Shown piece by piece: positions 1 to 8,893 of a DNA stretch of 64,000 nucleotides. The position numbers and the translations under genes are program-made. Under the pieces are notes generated by a model. That model made no database searches. It was not told the origin of the DNA and was given only the letters and a program-made list of their open reading frames with translations. The stretch is taken from NCBI GenBank assembly GCA_964476155.1, contig CAYYYS010000001.1, forward strand, positions 186,001 through 250,000, given 5' to 3'. Numbering within the stretch: position 1 is the first letter of the stretch; every line of letters begins with the position of its first letter. This DNA comes from JAHIYU01 sp964476155 (lineage in GTDB: Bacteria > Krumholzibacteriota > Krumholzibacteriia > LZORAL124-64-63).

Positions 1-1986
1 GAAGACCCGCGAGCCGGCGATGATCGGGGCCCGGTCGAGATCCACGCCCAGTTCGGAGAAGCCGGCGAACACGGAATCCGGCAGACGCCCGTCGAAAACC
101 ACGATCGCACCGCCCAGCCAGTTGGCGATGCGCCCGGCCGGCTGCTTGCGATCGTAGAGCAGACCACGGATGGTCTCGTAGGCGGCGAGCTTGGCCGCAT
201 GATAACCGCCCAGGGACCTCACGCCGGCGATCATGCCCGCGCTCTCCCCGGCATCACGTCCCAGGGGCCAGGCGCGCTCGTGCTCGAGCAGCGTCGCGAG
301 CTGAACCATGTCGGGATCCGGGCGGATGGCGTCCGCATGCCGGTCCCCCGGCTGCACCAAGCGGGGGGAATCGATCAGAACGGTAGTGCCGGCAGATGTG
401 CGAGCCACCTGCTTCAGGGCGGTTTCGGGATGGGTGATGCGCTTGTCCACAGCGCTCAGATCGATCACGGCCAGGATCAGCAGAACCCACACCAAGCCAC
501 GGGAGCGGAACCCCGCCCGTCCCAGAGCGAACAGGGCGGCAGCGGCGGCAGTCGCCAGGACCAGCCCGCTGCGGACCAGGTCCGCCGACTGCAGTCCCCA
601 GGCGACACCCAGGATGGTCGGTGACGGAAGCGGTCGCTGTGCGGCCGCGGCCATTCCCTGCAGATGCGCGTCGTGCCATTGGTGGCCCACGCCGAGGCCA
701 CCCAACACCATCACCACACCCAGACCCAGTAGGGCGACGACCACCCAGCGCGCACGGACCCGGTCGAGCAGGGCGAGCCGACTCGTTCCAGCCGCCGCCA
801 GAGCCGCGACTGCGAACCCCGTCAGGATCAGGACCATCGACGGAATACGGAGCTTATTGAAGTAGGGCAGCCACTTGTAGCACGGCTCGTACAGTAGGGG
901 AAAGAACCGTCCGCAGGCGAGCAGCAGGGCCAGAAACGCCAGAGCCAGCAGGCAGCGTACGAGCCAGCGCTCGCGGAAGGTTAGGCCGGCAACGGCCAAC
1001 AGTAGCGGCACGAATCCCAGAAAATTGGGATAGTCGTTGAACGGCATGAACCCCTGGTAGGTGGCCTGACCGAAACCCGCGTAGGCGGACACGGCCAGGG
1101 TCGGCCATTCGCGAGGCGAAAGGCTCCAACCGGTGGCGTAGTCGTAGCCGGCGCCGCCGCCGGTTTCGTCCGCGCCGCGAATGGACCACCCGGCATAGTC
1201 GTGAACGGGCAGCAGGAGGATCGCGCCCAGAGCCAGACCGAGCACGATGGCCAGTCCCACACCGACCGTCTGTCGCACCGGCAGGGCGCCCCGCGGTCGG
1301 GAGACCAACGCCGTGATCCAGCGCGCGACCACCACCAGTCCGATCGTCAACAGGGTGTAGTAGAGGATCTGGATGTGCCCGCTGAGAATCTGCAGCCCCA
1401 GCAGCAGCGCCAGCCAACCCGCCGCGCGGCGACCCCGGCCACGGAGTACCTCCAGGGTAAGGCCGATGACCCAGGGCAGATACATGGCGGTCATCAGCTT
1501 GGACCCGTGACCGTGAACCGCCCAGGCGGTGATCTTGGGCAGCATCAGCCAGACGGCGGCGCCGAAGAGCCGCGAGGACCAGGGTAGATCCCAGCGCCCC
1601 AGCATCCAGACCATGCCTATGCCGCCGAATAACAAATGGACCAGCATCCAGGTCAACAGAGGGAAGCCCAGATCGTCCTGAAGACGGGTAAGCAACTCGC
1701 TCGGTGGATAAAGAAAGCGGGTATACGACAGCGACCCGAAGGTGGGCATGCCGCCGAAAATATAGGGATTCCACTGGGGATAGGCGCCGTCGGCCAAGGC
1801 CTGGTTGCCGACCACCTGGAATGACGCGGCGTTGGCGGCGTCGCTGCTGCGGTAGATGTCGCCGCGCAACATGGCTTCCGGATGAACGAGGGCGACGAGG
1901 ACCAAAAGAACCACGACCGCCAGGGTCCAGTGGCGCAAAGAGCCGTCTGGCCCGAAACCATCACGGAATCGGCGGGTTGGGTGCAA
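1..1986 (-). CDS. YfhO-like multi-pass membrane protein (C-terminus off the window)
   Basis: An open frame without stops runs from a TTG at 1986 to the window edge, 662 codons. The start is a TTG preceded by GAGAAAGG at good spacing; an in-frame TAG lies 30 bases further upstream and there is no earlier ATG or GTG. The N-terminus has a hydrophobic segment (LAVVVLLVLVALVHPEA), then a loop with a motif GAYPQWNPYIFGGMPTFGS typical of YfhO-type proteins and of related large membrane proteins with GT-C-like topology. More hydrophobic stretches follow. The family is linked to envelope glycan or teichoic-acid glycosylation, but the substrate here is unknown. It heads the leftmost end of a run of glycan genes on the same strand. 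The shorter open frames over this stretch are shadows with implausible composition. Confidence 0.75.
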   Translation of the reverse strand, partial: MHPTRRFRDGFGPDGSLRHWTLAVVVLLVLVALVHPEAMLRGDIYRSSDAANAASFQVVGNQALADGAYPQWNPYIFGGMPTFGSLSYTRFLYPPSELLTRLQDDLGFPLLTWMLVHLLFGGIGMVWMLGRWDLPWSSRLFGAAVWLMLPKITAWAVHGHGSKLMTAMYLPWVIGLTLEVLRGRGRRAAGWLALLLGLQILSGHIQILYYTLLTIGLVVVARWITALVSRPRGALPVRQTVGVGLAIVLGLALGAILLLPVHDYAGWSIRGADETGGGAGYDYATGWSLSPREWPTLAVSAYAGFGQATYQGFMPFNDYPNFLGFVPLLLAVAGLTFRERWLVRCLLALAFLALLLACGRFFPLLYEPCYKWLPYFNKLRIPSMVLILTGFAVAALAAAGTSRLALLDRVRARWVVVALLGLGVVMVLGGLGVGHQWHDAHLQGMAAAAQRPLPSPTILGVAWGLQSADLVRSGLVLATAAAAALFALGRAGFRSRGLVWVLLILAVIDLSAVDKRITHPETALKQVARTSAGTTVLIDSPRLVQPGDRHADAIRPDPDMVQLATLLEHERAWPLGRDAGESAGMIAGVRSLGGYHAAKLAAYETIRGLLYDRKQPAGRIANWLGGAIVVFDGRLPDSVFAGFSELGVDLDRAPIIAGSRVF

Positions 1987-2033
1987 TGAATCGGCCTTTC
2001 TCAGGGAAAGCTAACTTGATTGCGAGACATAAG

Positions 2034-2061
2034 ACTATCATCCGCGCTTCGCGCCTGTCCA
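2034..2061 (-). promoter_or_regulatory. possible sigma-70-type promoter for the YfhO-like gene
   Basis: On the minus strand TGGACA (2061-2056) is followed after 16 bases by GATAGT (2039-2034). It lies 48 bases upstream of the TTG start and just downstream of the 166-bp repeat element. Both hexamers depart from consensus, so this is a weak call made by eye. Confidence 0.3.
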
Positions 2062-2079
2062 GTGCAGTGGCGATACCGG

Positions 2080-2245
2080 CTAGTGCTTTGTCAACCTTTG
2101 ATCTTGGGCTTGGCGAATTCACAAGTAGTCAGATGCAAGGCGTGCCAGCGCAGGACTAGCCGTAGCTAATTCAAGCGGGTACAACGCAGCAGATGGCTGC
2201 TTGTGGGCTCGCCAAGCCCAAGATCAAAGGTTGACAGAGCGCTAG
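2080..2245. repeat. 166-bp palindromic dispersed element, copy A
   Basis: The ends are inverted repeats: CTAGTGCTTTGTCAACC on the left and the complement of CTAGCGCTCTGTCAACC on the right. The pairing continues inward for about 45 bases (arms reading TTTGATCTTGGGCTTGGC), with only a few mismatches. A central core of about 80 bases, bounded by CACAA and TTGTG, is not palindromic. A second element of exactly the same length lies at 28501-28666 with matching ends and core but different arms. No protein is encoded. The right end supplies the TAG stop codon of the neighbouring glycosyltransferase gene. It resembles a MITE or a structured repeat; no known family was recognised. Confidence 0.85.
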
Positions 2246-3165
2246 TATCGATTCCGAGACCGTCCCGACAGTTCGTCGATCGCCCCGGTCAAAAGAGCCA
2301 GGGCGGTACTCCAACGGCCGTGCCAAAGGTGCCAGACCGCATGGCCCATAAAATAGACCAGTTGGCTGGGAACCAGTGGCAAGCGTCGCCAACCGCGCCA
2401 GTGGCGAGCCAGCAGACGCACGTGGCTGCGACTCCGCAGATACAGTTTACGGGGCGATGCCTCCCCCACCGAGGCGCTCACCTTGTGCAGAACGATCGCC
2501 CGCGGCACGTGCAGGATCGAACCGCCGGTCGCGCGCAGGCGCAGGCTGTAGTCGGTGTCCTCGGCATAGAGGGTGAAGCCTTCGTCGAGTTCGCCGATGG
2601 CCTCGACGGCCTCGCGCGTGAGCATCATGGCGCAGCCGGTGACGAAATCCACGAAGCGGGTTGCGAAGCCGCGCCGTCCGGCGGTCTGGCGAATGCCGTC
2701 ATGCCGGACCCAGCCGCTGTAATGACCCACGATACCCCCGTCGTACCAGATCCGCGAGGGCTCCGCCGCATAGAGGATGCGCGGTCCGGCGGCCCAGGCC
2801 CGCGGTTCGTCGACCATGGCGTCCACCAGGGCGCGCAGGCTGCCCTCGGGCACGATGGTGTCGTTGTTGAGCAGGAGGACATAGTCGGCGCCCGGCCCCG
2901 CGGCGAGATGCCGCAGGCCCAGGTTGTTGCCACCGGCCCAGTAGGTGTTCTCCGGTGACGCCACGATCTCCACCGAGGGGAAGGCGTCGCGGCAAAACGC
3001 GACCGAGTCGTCCCGTGACCCGTTGTCCACCATGATGATGCGCAGGGGATCGTAACCGTTGGACAGGAGCGAGCCGATGCAGTCGGGCAGCAGATCGCGC
3101 CCGTTCCAGTTGACGACGATCACCGCCAGTGACGGCGACGGGGCGTCAGACCTTGCGTCTGACAC
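2242..3165 (-). CDS. GT2 family glycosyltransferase
   Basis: 307 residues, the usual length for a small rhamnosyltransferase-like GT-A enzyme. It would transfer a sugar from a nucleotide donor to a growing envelope glycan at the cytoplasmic face. The N-terminus has the GT2 nucleotide-binding fold (VIVVNWNGRDLL), then MVDNGSRDDS and the donor-binding LLLNNDT around residue 115. A conserved GWVRHDG/TGCAMML region and a DEGF-ED catalytic segment follow. The ATG at 3165 overlaps the upstream GT2 gene by 20 bases, so the two are coupled. The stop codon TAG lies inside the terminal repeat of the 166-bp element, so the extreme C-terminus may have been reshaped by that insertion. Acceptor and donor cannot be named. 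Confidence 0.88.
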   Translation of the reverse strand: MSDARSDAPSPSLAVIVVNWNGRDLLPDCIGSLLSNGYDPLRIIMVDNGSRDDSVAFCRDAFPSVEIVASPENTYWAGGNNLGLRHLAAGPGADYVLLLNNDTIVPEGSLRALVDAMVDEPRAWAAGPRILYAAEPSRIWYDGGIVGHYSGWVRHDGIRQTAGRRGFATRFVDFVTGCAMMLTREAVEAIGELDEGFTLYAEDTDYSLRLRATGGSILHVPRAIVLHKVSASVGEASPRKLYLRSRSHVRLLARHWRGWRRLPLVPSQLVYFMGHAVWHLWHGRWSTALALLTGAIDELSGRSRNRY

Positions 3166-4081
3166 GGTATTCCGTTTCGGGATGGTTGCCCGCCACGACC
3201 AACTCGGCGATCAGCCCCAGGCTGACGAACTGGATGGCCAGGATGATGAAGGTCACGCCCAACAACATCAGGGGCCGAATATGCAAGCCGTTGCCGATGA
3301 CCCACTGGGCCAGGAACCACAGCATGATCAGGCTGCCGGCCGAGAACAGCGAAACGCCTATGCGTCCGAACAGATGCAGCGGCGACGAGGACCGCGCACT
3401 GAGGAACGTCAACGTCAACAGGTCCAGAAAACCGTTCACGAACCGCGCGTTGCCGTACTTGGTCACGCCGTGCTTGCGCTCCTCGTGGCGCACGGGGATC
3501 TCGGTCACGTGGTAGCCCTCGCGATGAGCCTGGGCCGGGATGTACCGATGCATCTCGCCGTAGAGACGCACCGCCTCGGTGACCTCGCGACGGTAGGCTT
3601 TCAGGCCGCAGTTGTAATCGTGCAGACGCAGGCCGGTGGCACGGCTGGTGACAAAGTTGAAGATCGTCGAGGTGTTGTTCTTGATGAAGGAGTCCTTGCG
3701 GTCCTGCTTCCAGCCCGACACCAGATCGAAGCCCTCTTCCAGCTTGGCGACCAGCGCGGGAATCTCCGCCGGGTCGTCCTGCAGATCGGCGTCCATGGTG
3801 ATCACGTAGGTCCCCGTCACCGCTGAAAAACCGGCCGACAGGGCGGCCGCCTTGCCGTAGTTGCGGGTGAACTGGATGCTGTGGACGGACGGGTTCTCCT
3901 CGTGCAGACGGTCCACCACGCCGGTCGTGCCGTCGGTGCTGCCGTCGTCGATGATCCAGACCTCGTAGGTCCGCCCCATGCCGACCACCGCCGCGTCGAT
4001 ACGCGACACCAGTTCGGGCAGGGACTCGGACTCGTTCAGGGCCGGAACCACCACGGAAATGTCTGGTGCTCTATCCGCCAA
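3146..4081 (-). CDS. GT2 glycosyltransferase, polyprenyl-phosphate hexose synthase type (DPM1/GtrB-like)
   Basis: 311 residues. The first 230 form a GT2 domain with VVVPALNESESLPEL, then IDDGSTDGT, then the hallmark MDADLQDDPAEIP. Two hydrophobic segments follow at the C-terminus (about residues 235-300), ending in a short basic tail. This layout matches enzymes that load a hexose or aminosugar onto undecaprenyl phosphate (GtrB, ArnC, DPM1 class). The lipid-linked sugar would feed GT-C-type membrane transferases such as the DUF2723 and YfhO-like proteins of this locus; that pathway is inferred from the neighbourhood. The gene overlaps the epimerase upstream by 11 bases and the GT2 downstream by 20 bases. 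Confidence 0.88.
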   Translation of the reverse strand: MADRAPDISVVVPALNESESLPELVSRIDAAVVGMGRTYEVWIIDDGSTDGTTGVVDRLHEENPSVHSIQFTRNYGKAAALSAGFSAVTGTYVITMDADLQDDPAEIPALVAKLEEGFDLVSGWKQDRKDSFIKNNTSTIFNFVTSRATGLRLHDYNCGLKAYRREVTEAVRLYGEMHRYIPAQAHREGYHVTEIPVRHEERKHGVTKYGNARFVNGFLDLLTLTFLSARSSSPLHLFGRIGVSLFSAGSLIMLWFLAQWVIGNGLHIRPLMLLGVTFIILAIQFVSLGLIAELVVAGNHPETEYRVRRKV

Positions 4082-5120
4082 AACACCGCCTCCTTTCGAT
4101 CACCCAGGCCACTTCCTGACGTAGCCCCTCGGTAAACGACACGCTCGCTTCGTAGCCCAGTTCCTCTAGCGCCAGGGACGGGTCGGACCACGTGTCCCGC
4201 ACGTCGCCCTTTTCGAGGCCCACGTGTTCGAGGACGGGCGTCACGTTCGGCGCGGCCTCGGCCAGTAGGTCGCGCATGATGTCCAGGGCGTCCATCAGGG
4301 AGATACGGGCGCCGCCGCCCACGTTGTAGACGCCCCATTTGCCGGGCGCGTCCACAGCCAACAGGTTGGCCTGCACGGAGTCGGCCACGAAAGAGAAGTC
4401 GCGCGTCTGGGCACCGTCGCCGTAGATGAGCCAGGGACGGCCGTCGAGGGCCGCCTCGAGGAACTTGCGGAAGGCCATGTCGGGTCGCTGGCGCGGTCCG
4501 AAGACCGTGAAGTAGCGCAGGCCCGTGATGGGCACGTCGAAGTTGGCGGCGTAGAGCACGCAGAGGTGTTCGGCCGCAAGCTTGGTGACGCCGTAGGGGG
4601 AGAAGGGCTGGGGTACCGCTTTTTCCGACACGGGCAGATCGGCGTCGTTGCCGTATATGGAACTGCTGCTGGAGTAGACGAAGCGCACCAGGTCGCCCGC
4701 CACGCGCTCGTCCTTGCAGGCTTCCAGCAGACTCTGGGTGGCCATGAGGTTGCGGTCCAGGTAGTCCTGGAACTGGGTGCCCCAACTGGCCCGCACGCCG
4801 GCCTGGGCGGCCAGGTGGAAGACCGCCGTGGCGCCGGCCAGCAACTCGAGCGGATCCAGGTCGTTCAGGTCGGTCTCGCGGAAATCGAAGTTAGGATGGT
4901 CCACGAAGCCGGCCAGGTGCTCGCGCTTCTCCGCCGGATCGTAGTAGTCGTTGACCATGTCGACACCCGTCACGCGACAGCCCAGGTCCAACAGGGCCTC
5001 GGTGAGATGACTGCCGATGAAACCCGCGCAGCCGGTAACCACCACCCGCTTCCCCGCGGACAGGGCGGCGTTCAGGGGACGCTGCGGTTTGACGACGACC
5101 TTGTCGTAGGAATCGATCAT
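4071..5120 (-). CDS. NAD-dependent nucleotide-sugar epimerase (UDP-glucuronate/UDP-glucose 4-epimerase family)
   Basis: 349 residues, an extended short-chain dehydrogenase (SDR). The Rossmann motif GCAGFIGSHLTEALLD sits at residues 31-46 after a short leader. The catalytic Ser lies in VYSSSSSIYG and the YxxxK pair in YGVTKLAAEH. The motif RYFTVFGPRQRPDMAF and the segment DGAQTRDFSFVAD are typical of UDP-glucuronate 4-epimerases and relatives. It probably supplies an epimerised UDP-sugar to the adjacent glycosyltransferases. The ATG overlaps the stop of the DUF2723 gene upstream (ATGA), indicating translational coupling. Exact substrate specificity is uncertain. Confidence 0.88.
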   Translation of the reverse strand: MIDSYDKVVVKPQRPLNAALSAGKRVVVTGCAGFIGSHLTEALLDLGCRVTGVDMVNDYYDPAEKREHLAGFVDHPNFDFRETDLNDLDPLELLAGATAVFHLAAQAGVRASWGTQFQDYLDRNLMATQSLLEACKDERVAGDLVRFVYSSSSSIYGNDADLPVSEKAVPQPFSPYGVTKLAAEHLCVLYAANFDVPITGLRYFTVFGPRQRPDMAFRKFLEAALDGRPWLIYGDGAQTRDFSFVADSVQANLLAVDAPGKWGVYNVGGGARISLMDALDIMRDLLAEAAPNVTPVLEHVGLEKGDVRDTWSDPSLALEELGYEASVSFTEGLRQEVAWVIERRRCFGG

Positions 5121-7801
5121 GACCCCTCCTCCCCTTCTTCGGGAGCGACCGGTTCCGGGGAAGCTTCCATCTCTTCAAGCAGGGTCGCCATTTCGATGCT
5201 TGGCCGGCCGAACTGCCGTTCCCAGTCCGCCATGACCTCGCGGCAGCCCAGCGAGTCCTTGGTCAGCCGGTACACGTTGAACAGATGCATGTAGCCGATC
5301 GGGTTATCCGGGTCCTTTTCGATGACCCCTTCCATCCAGGTTCGCGCCGCGTCGAATTCGCGGTAGCGGAGCATGGTGTTGACGACCTGCGGGATCGCCT
5401 GTTCCAAGTCGGCGGGAGGAATCCGTCCGTGGATGCGCAGCATCTGCTCCGCGGCGGCGTCGGCCTTGCCGCGGGAGATCAGGACCATGGGATAGAGGTC
5501 GGACAGCATGGGGAACGTGGGATCGAAAGACGCGGCCAGATGGAAGGCGGCCTCGGATTTCATCAGGAGTTCGTCGTAGGTGTCGTCGTCGCCGGGCTGC
5601 GTGTTCTCGGCCTGCAACAGGTAGGCGTAGCCCGCGCGGATCAGACCGGCGGGATAGTTGCCGATGAGATTCTCGGTGTTGGCATTGAAGTAGATATCCT
5701 CACGATGCCGGCCGGTAAACTCGGGCAGACCGTCGACCTGCCACTGTCCCGAAAGCAACTGGCTGGAGTCCCCGCCCTCGCCGGTGATTTCGATGTTGTT
5801 CAGGTCTTCGAAGCCGTCGTGCCGCGCGTCGTTGTCACCGTCCAGGGTGGCGCCGTAATGATAGAGCCCGTACATGTTCGCCATCATGCGCTCGGGATCG
5901 ACCGTCGGCATGCCCGACTCGTCGCGTTTGCCCGTGAACCGGTAGGCCAGGCCCTCCATCTGCAGCATGTCAAAGTACCGGTGCATATTTTCCTCCGGAA
6001 TGGTCACCGCGAAGAAGACCGGCCGGCGGCCCAGGGACTGCTCGATGATGTTGTGGACCATGTAGTCCTTGACGTAGATGACCTCCTGCCACCCCGTGTC
6101 GGGATCCTCGTAGCGGATCGCCCTCAAATCCTCTATCTCTTCGTCAGTATACGAGCAAGGCAAGGGCGGATCGGTGCGCTTGAGCTGCTTGATGTACCAG
6201 GACAGATTGATCAGCGCCAGGTTCACCACGGTCACGTCGGGCCGGAAACCCTCCACCTCCTGCAGATACCACAGGGGGAAGGTGTCGTTGTCGCCGTTGG
6301 TGAAGATGATGGCGTTCGGGTCGAGCCCGGCCAGCAGGTTCCAGGCGTACTCGCGGGCCACCGTATTCTCGGTGCGATCGTGTTCGAACCACTTGGCGTG
6401 CCCCGGGGATAAAGGCATCGCCGCCAGCAGGATCAGCAGCCCGGCCACCACCATCACCGCGGGCTTGATGGTGATCGGCGTCACCTTGGCGCCTTCCTTC
6501 AGTTGATGCGTGGCCTTGCCCAGCGGACCGGACAGGTAGCGCAGCAGGGCCGTGGCGCCGAGCCCGATGAACACGGCGAAGAACATGAAGCCCGCGAAGA
6601 AGAAATAGTCCCGGTCGCGCACCTCGTGGTCACTGAAGTTCAGGTAGAAATTCAAGATGTCGGCGTTGAACAGGTAGTTGACCAGCAGCATCCAGGCCCA
6701 GAGACGCGCGCGCCAGATGGCGTGGATAATGCCCAGTAGTCCCAGGAAGATGGGACCGAAGATCCCCGCGAGACGGTTGGGCTGGGGTGAGCCCAGGTTG
6801 ATGAACGTGAATTGGTCCAGCAGGTAGTTGTAGTAGTACTGGACCTGCCACCAGAGGTCGGCCTTGCGCACCATGAGATCGATGGGCGGGTACTGTTCGC
6901 GCCGCAGCACCGACATCAGCGTGGCGAACGTGTCGGGCTGGGACTGGTTGATGGCCGGATCGAGACCCGCGCGGATCATCATGAACAGGTGGACCGACAG
7001 GCCGAGCATGAAGACGCCCGACGAGATCAGCAGGAAATGCTTGCCGGAGAAACTGCGGACGATGGCTACCGACAACAGCAGGATCATGCCGCCGACCAGC
7101 ACGAAGTCGTCCTTGATCATGGTCGACAGCAGGAACAGGCCGAGCCCGTAGCTCACACCCAGCAGGTCCAGGAGTTCCAGGCGACGCTTCTGCGTCAACA
7201 GGATCAGCACAAAAATACCGGGATAGACCAGCAGGGTGCCCAGATGGAAACCGACGCCGAGTCCCAGCAGGTAGATCACGAGATAGAGCAGGCGATGGCT
7301 TTGCTTCGTGTCGCTGATCTTGTACCAGCGCAACGCCAGCCATGTCAGACAACTGATCATGAAGGCGGCCAGGCCGTAGACCTCGGCCTCGATGGCGTTG
7401 TGCCAGTAGGTCTCGCTGAACAGCAGGAAGAGGGCGCCGATCACACCGCCGGCGTGGGGGAGCCAGGAGGCATCCGGGTCCGCGCGACGGCCGATGTCCT
7501 TGATGATCAGGTAGAGGAACATCACCGCCAGGGCGCTGAAGAACGCCGACATGAAGTTCACCGCCTGGGCGGTGTTCATCAGCGGCGAGAGCACGATGTC
7601 GAAGCAACGCCCGACCAGCACGTACAGGGGCGTGCCCGGCTGGTGCGGGATGCCCAGGATGTGGCTGGTGGTGATGTACTCGCCGCAGTCCCAGAAGCTG
7701 AGGGTGGGCGGGAGCGTCAGCCCGTAGACGATCAAGGCGAGCAGGAATACGCCCGCGGAGATCAGTGTCGCAGGCTTTTTAATCCAAGCGGCTGCAGGCA
7801 T
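5117..7801 (-). CDS. DUF2723 family multi-pass membrane protein (GT-C-like, TMEM260-related)
   Basis: 894 residues from the ATG at 7801. The open frame extends 26 codons further, but those residues look non-coding, and AAGG lies 8 bases upstream of this start. The N-terminus holds the family motif YGLTLPPTLSFWDCGEYITT with a conserved acidic pair, then HQPGTPLYVLVGR, then about ten membrane segments up to residue 490. A large soluble C-terminal half follows, with FTNGDNDTFPLWYLQEVEG and TPR-like helices near the end. The family is common in Bacteroidota, Gemmatimonadota and relatives; eukaryotic TMEM260 is an O-mannosyltransferase. A role in protein or lipid glycosylation at the periplasmic face is inferred from the neighbours. 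Confidence 0.85.
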   Translation of the reverse strand: MPAAAWIKKPATLISAGVFLLALIVYGLTLPPTLSFWDCGEYITTSHILGIPHQPGTPLYVLVGRCFDIVLSPLMNTAQAVNFMSAFFSALAVMFLYLIIKDIGRRADPDASWLPHAGGVIGALFLLFSETYWHNAIEAEVYGLAAFMISCLTWLALRWYKISDTKQSHRLLYLVIYLLGLGVGFHLGTLLVYPGIFVLILLTQKRRLELLDLLGVSYGLGLFLLSTMIKDDFVLVGGMILLLSVAIVRSFSGKHFLLISSGVFMLGLSVHLFMMIRAGLDPAINQSQPDTFATLMSVLRREQYPPIDLMVRKADLWWQVQYYYNYLLDQFTFINLGSPQPNRLAGIFGPIFLGLLGIIHAIWRARLWAWMLLVNYLFNADILNFYLNFSDHEVRDRDYFFFAGFMFFAVFIGLGATALLRYLSGPLGKATHQLKEGAKVTPITIKPAVMVVAGLLILLAAMPLSPGHAKWFEHDRTENTVAREYAWNLLAGLDPNAIIFTNGDNDTFPLWYLQEVEGFRPDVTVVNLALINLSWYIKQLKRTDPPLPCSYTDEEIEDLRAIRYEDPDTGWQEVIYVKDYMVHNIIEQSLGRRPVFFAVTIPEENMHRYFDMLQMEGLAYRFTGKRDESGMPTVDPERMMANMYGLYHYGATLDGDNDARHDGFEDLNNIEITGEGGDSSQLLSGQWQVDGLPEFTGRHREDIYFNANTENLIGNYPAGLIRAGYAYLLQAENTQPGDDDTYDELLMKSEAAFHLAASFDPTFPMLSDLYPMVLISRGKADAAAEQMLRIHGRIPPADLEQAIPQVVNTMLRYREFDAARTWMEGVIEKDPDNPIGYMHLFNVYRLTKDSLGCREVMADWERQFGRPSIEMATLLEEMEASPEPVAPEEGEEGS

Positions 7802-7903
7802 GGAGGACCTTCGTTGGGAAAAGTGCGTTTCGTATCGGTATGGCCGGGCAAATCTAGCACACGACTTGATGGGCAACAAGCTCGCGGACGGGAGGTTCCG
7901 GGG

Positions 7904-8893
7904 CTATTCGAGCGGCTCCTCTTTCCTGACCGTCCGGGCCGGACCGACCAAAAACAACACCCCTCCGATCAGGCTCACCAACACCTGTACCAGATAGGCC
8001 AGGAACTCCACGGCCACCGCTTGGGCATCCAGGCTGACCACACCGGCTGCCATGAACAGATCCGCGGCGGCCACCTCGCGCAGCCCCAATCCGTTCAGAC
8101 TGATTGGCAACGCGATGAGAATGCCCAGCAATGGGATCAGGACGAAGAGCTGCAACACGTGGGCACTCGTCAGGTCTAGCCCGAGACCATAGGCGATCAG
8201 GACGTGCGTGGAAACTCGAAGCGCCTGTACGCCTAACGCCAGCAGGAAGACGCGCCCCAACCAGGCGGGACGCCGCCGGTAGAGTCGAAATTCCTCGACG
8301 AACTGGGCGAACTTCTCCCCCACGACCGGCCAAGGCAGGCGCCCGAGTACCCGTGACACGAGGCTGGATATCCGTCCGGACAGCAGAACGACCAGTCCCC
8401 CGCTCCAGACCAGCAGGGCCAGGATGAGCGGCGTGATCGGCGGCAGGGCCAGACCGCCGGCGGCCGCGAAGGCGAAGGCCAACAGCGCCATGACGGTCAA
8501 GGCACAAAGCCCCACCAGACGATCCAGGGCGGTGCTGCAAAAGACCCGGATGGTCTGGCCTTCGCGTCGACCCAGATCGATGACCTTGACCGCGTCGCCC
8601 CCCACGTTGCCCAGCAGGAAATTATTGAAGAACATGCCCACGAAGTAGAGGCGACCCATCTCGCGGCCCGGCGTGGCCAGGCCAGACGCGCGCAGGATCC
8701 AGCCCCACTGGGCGGCACCGGCCACCGCGGAAATCAGGAAAACAAGGATCGCCATGCCGAGCAGACGCCAGTCGGGGTTCTCCACGGCGTCGAGCAGGGT
8801 CGACGACGACACGTCCCGGAAACGGAAAAGGAACCACACCAGCAGGGCGCTGACGGCCAGCTTGAGCAGGAGTCCAAGATGCTTGCGACTCAT
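7904..8893 (-). CDS. UPF0104 / lysylphosphatidylglycerol-synthase-type membrane protein (flippase-like)
   Basis: 329 residues from the ATG at 8893, chosen because it overlaps the stop of the GT4 gene as ATGA; the longer frame from 8956 adds an Arg-rich leader that looks non-coding. About eight hydrophobic helices are visible. The family signature FFNNFLLGNVGGDAVK lies near residue 90 and ALDRLVGLCAL near 125. LPISLNGLGLREVAAADLF is the second conserved region. Members are the flippase-like half of MprF and stand-alone proteins such as AglD. In a glycan locus a lipid-linked sugar translocation role is plausible but unproven. Confidence 0.85.
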   Translation of the reverse strand: MSRKHLGLLLKLAVSALLVWFLFRFRDVSSSTLLDAVENPDWRLLGMAILVFLISAVAGAAQWGWILRASGLATPGREMGRLYFVGMFFNNFLLGNVGGDAVKVIDLGRREGQTIRVFCSTALDRLVGLCALTVMALLAFAFAAAGGLALPPITPLILALLVWSGGLVVLLSGRISSLVSRVLGRLPWPVVGEKFAQFVEEFRLYRRRPAWLGRVFLLALGVQALRVSTHVLIAYGLGLDLTSAHVLQLFVLIPLLGILIALPISLNGLGLREVAAADLFMAAGVVSLDAQAVAVEFLAYLVQVLVSLIGGVLFLVGPARTVRKEEPLE

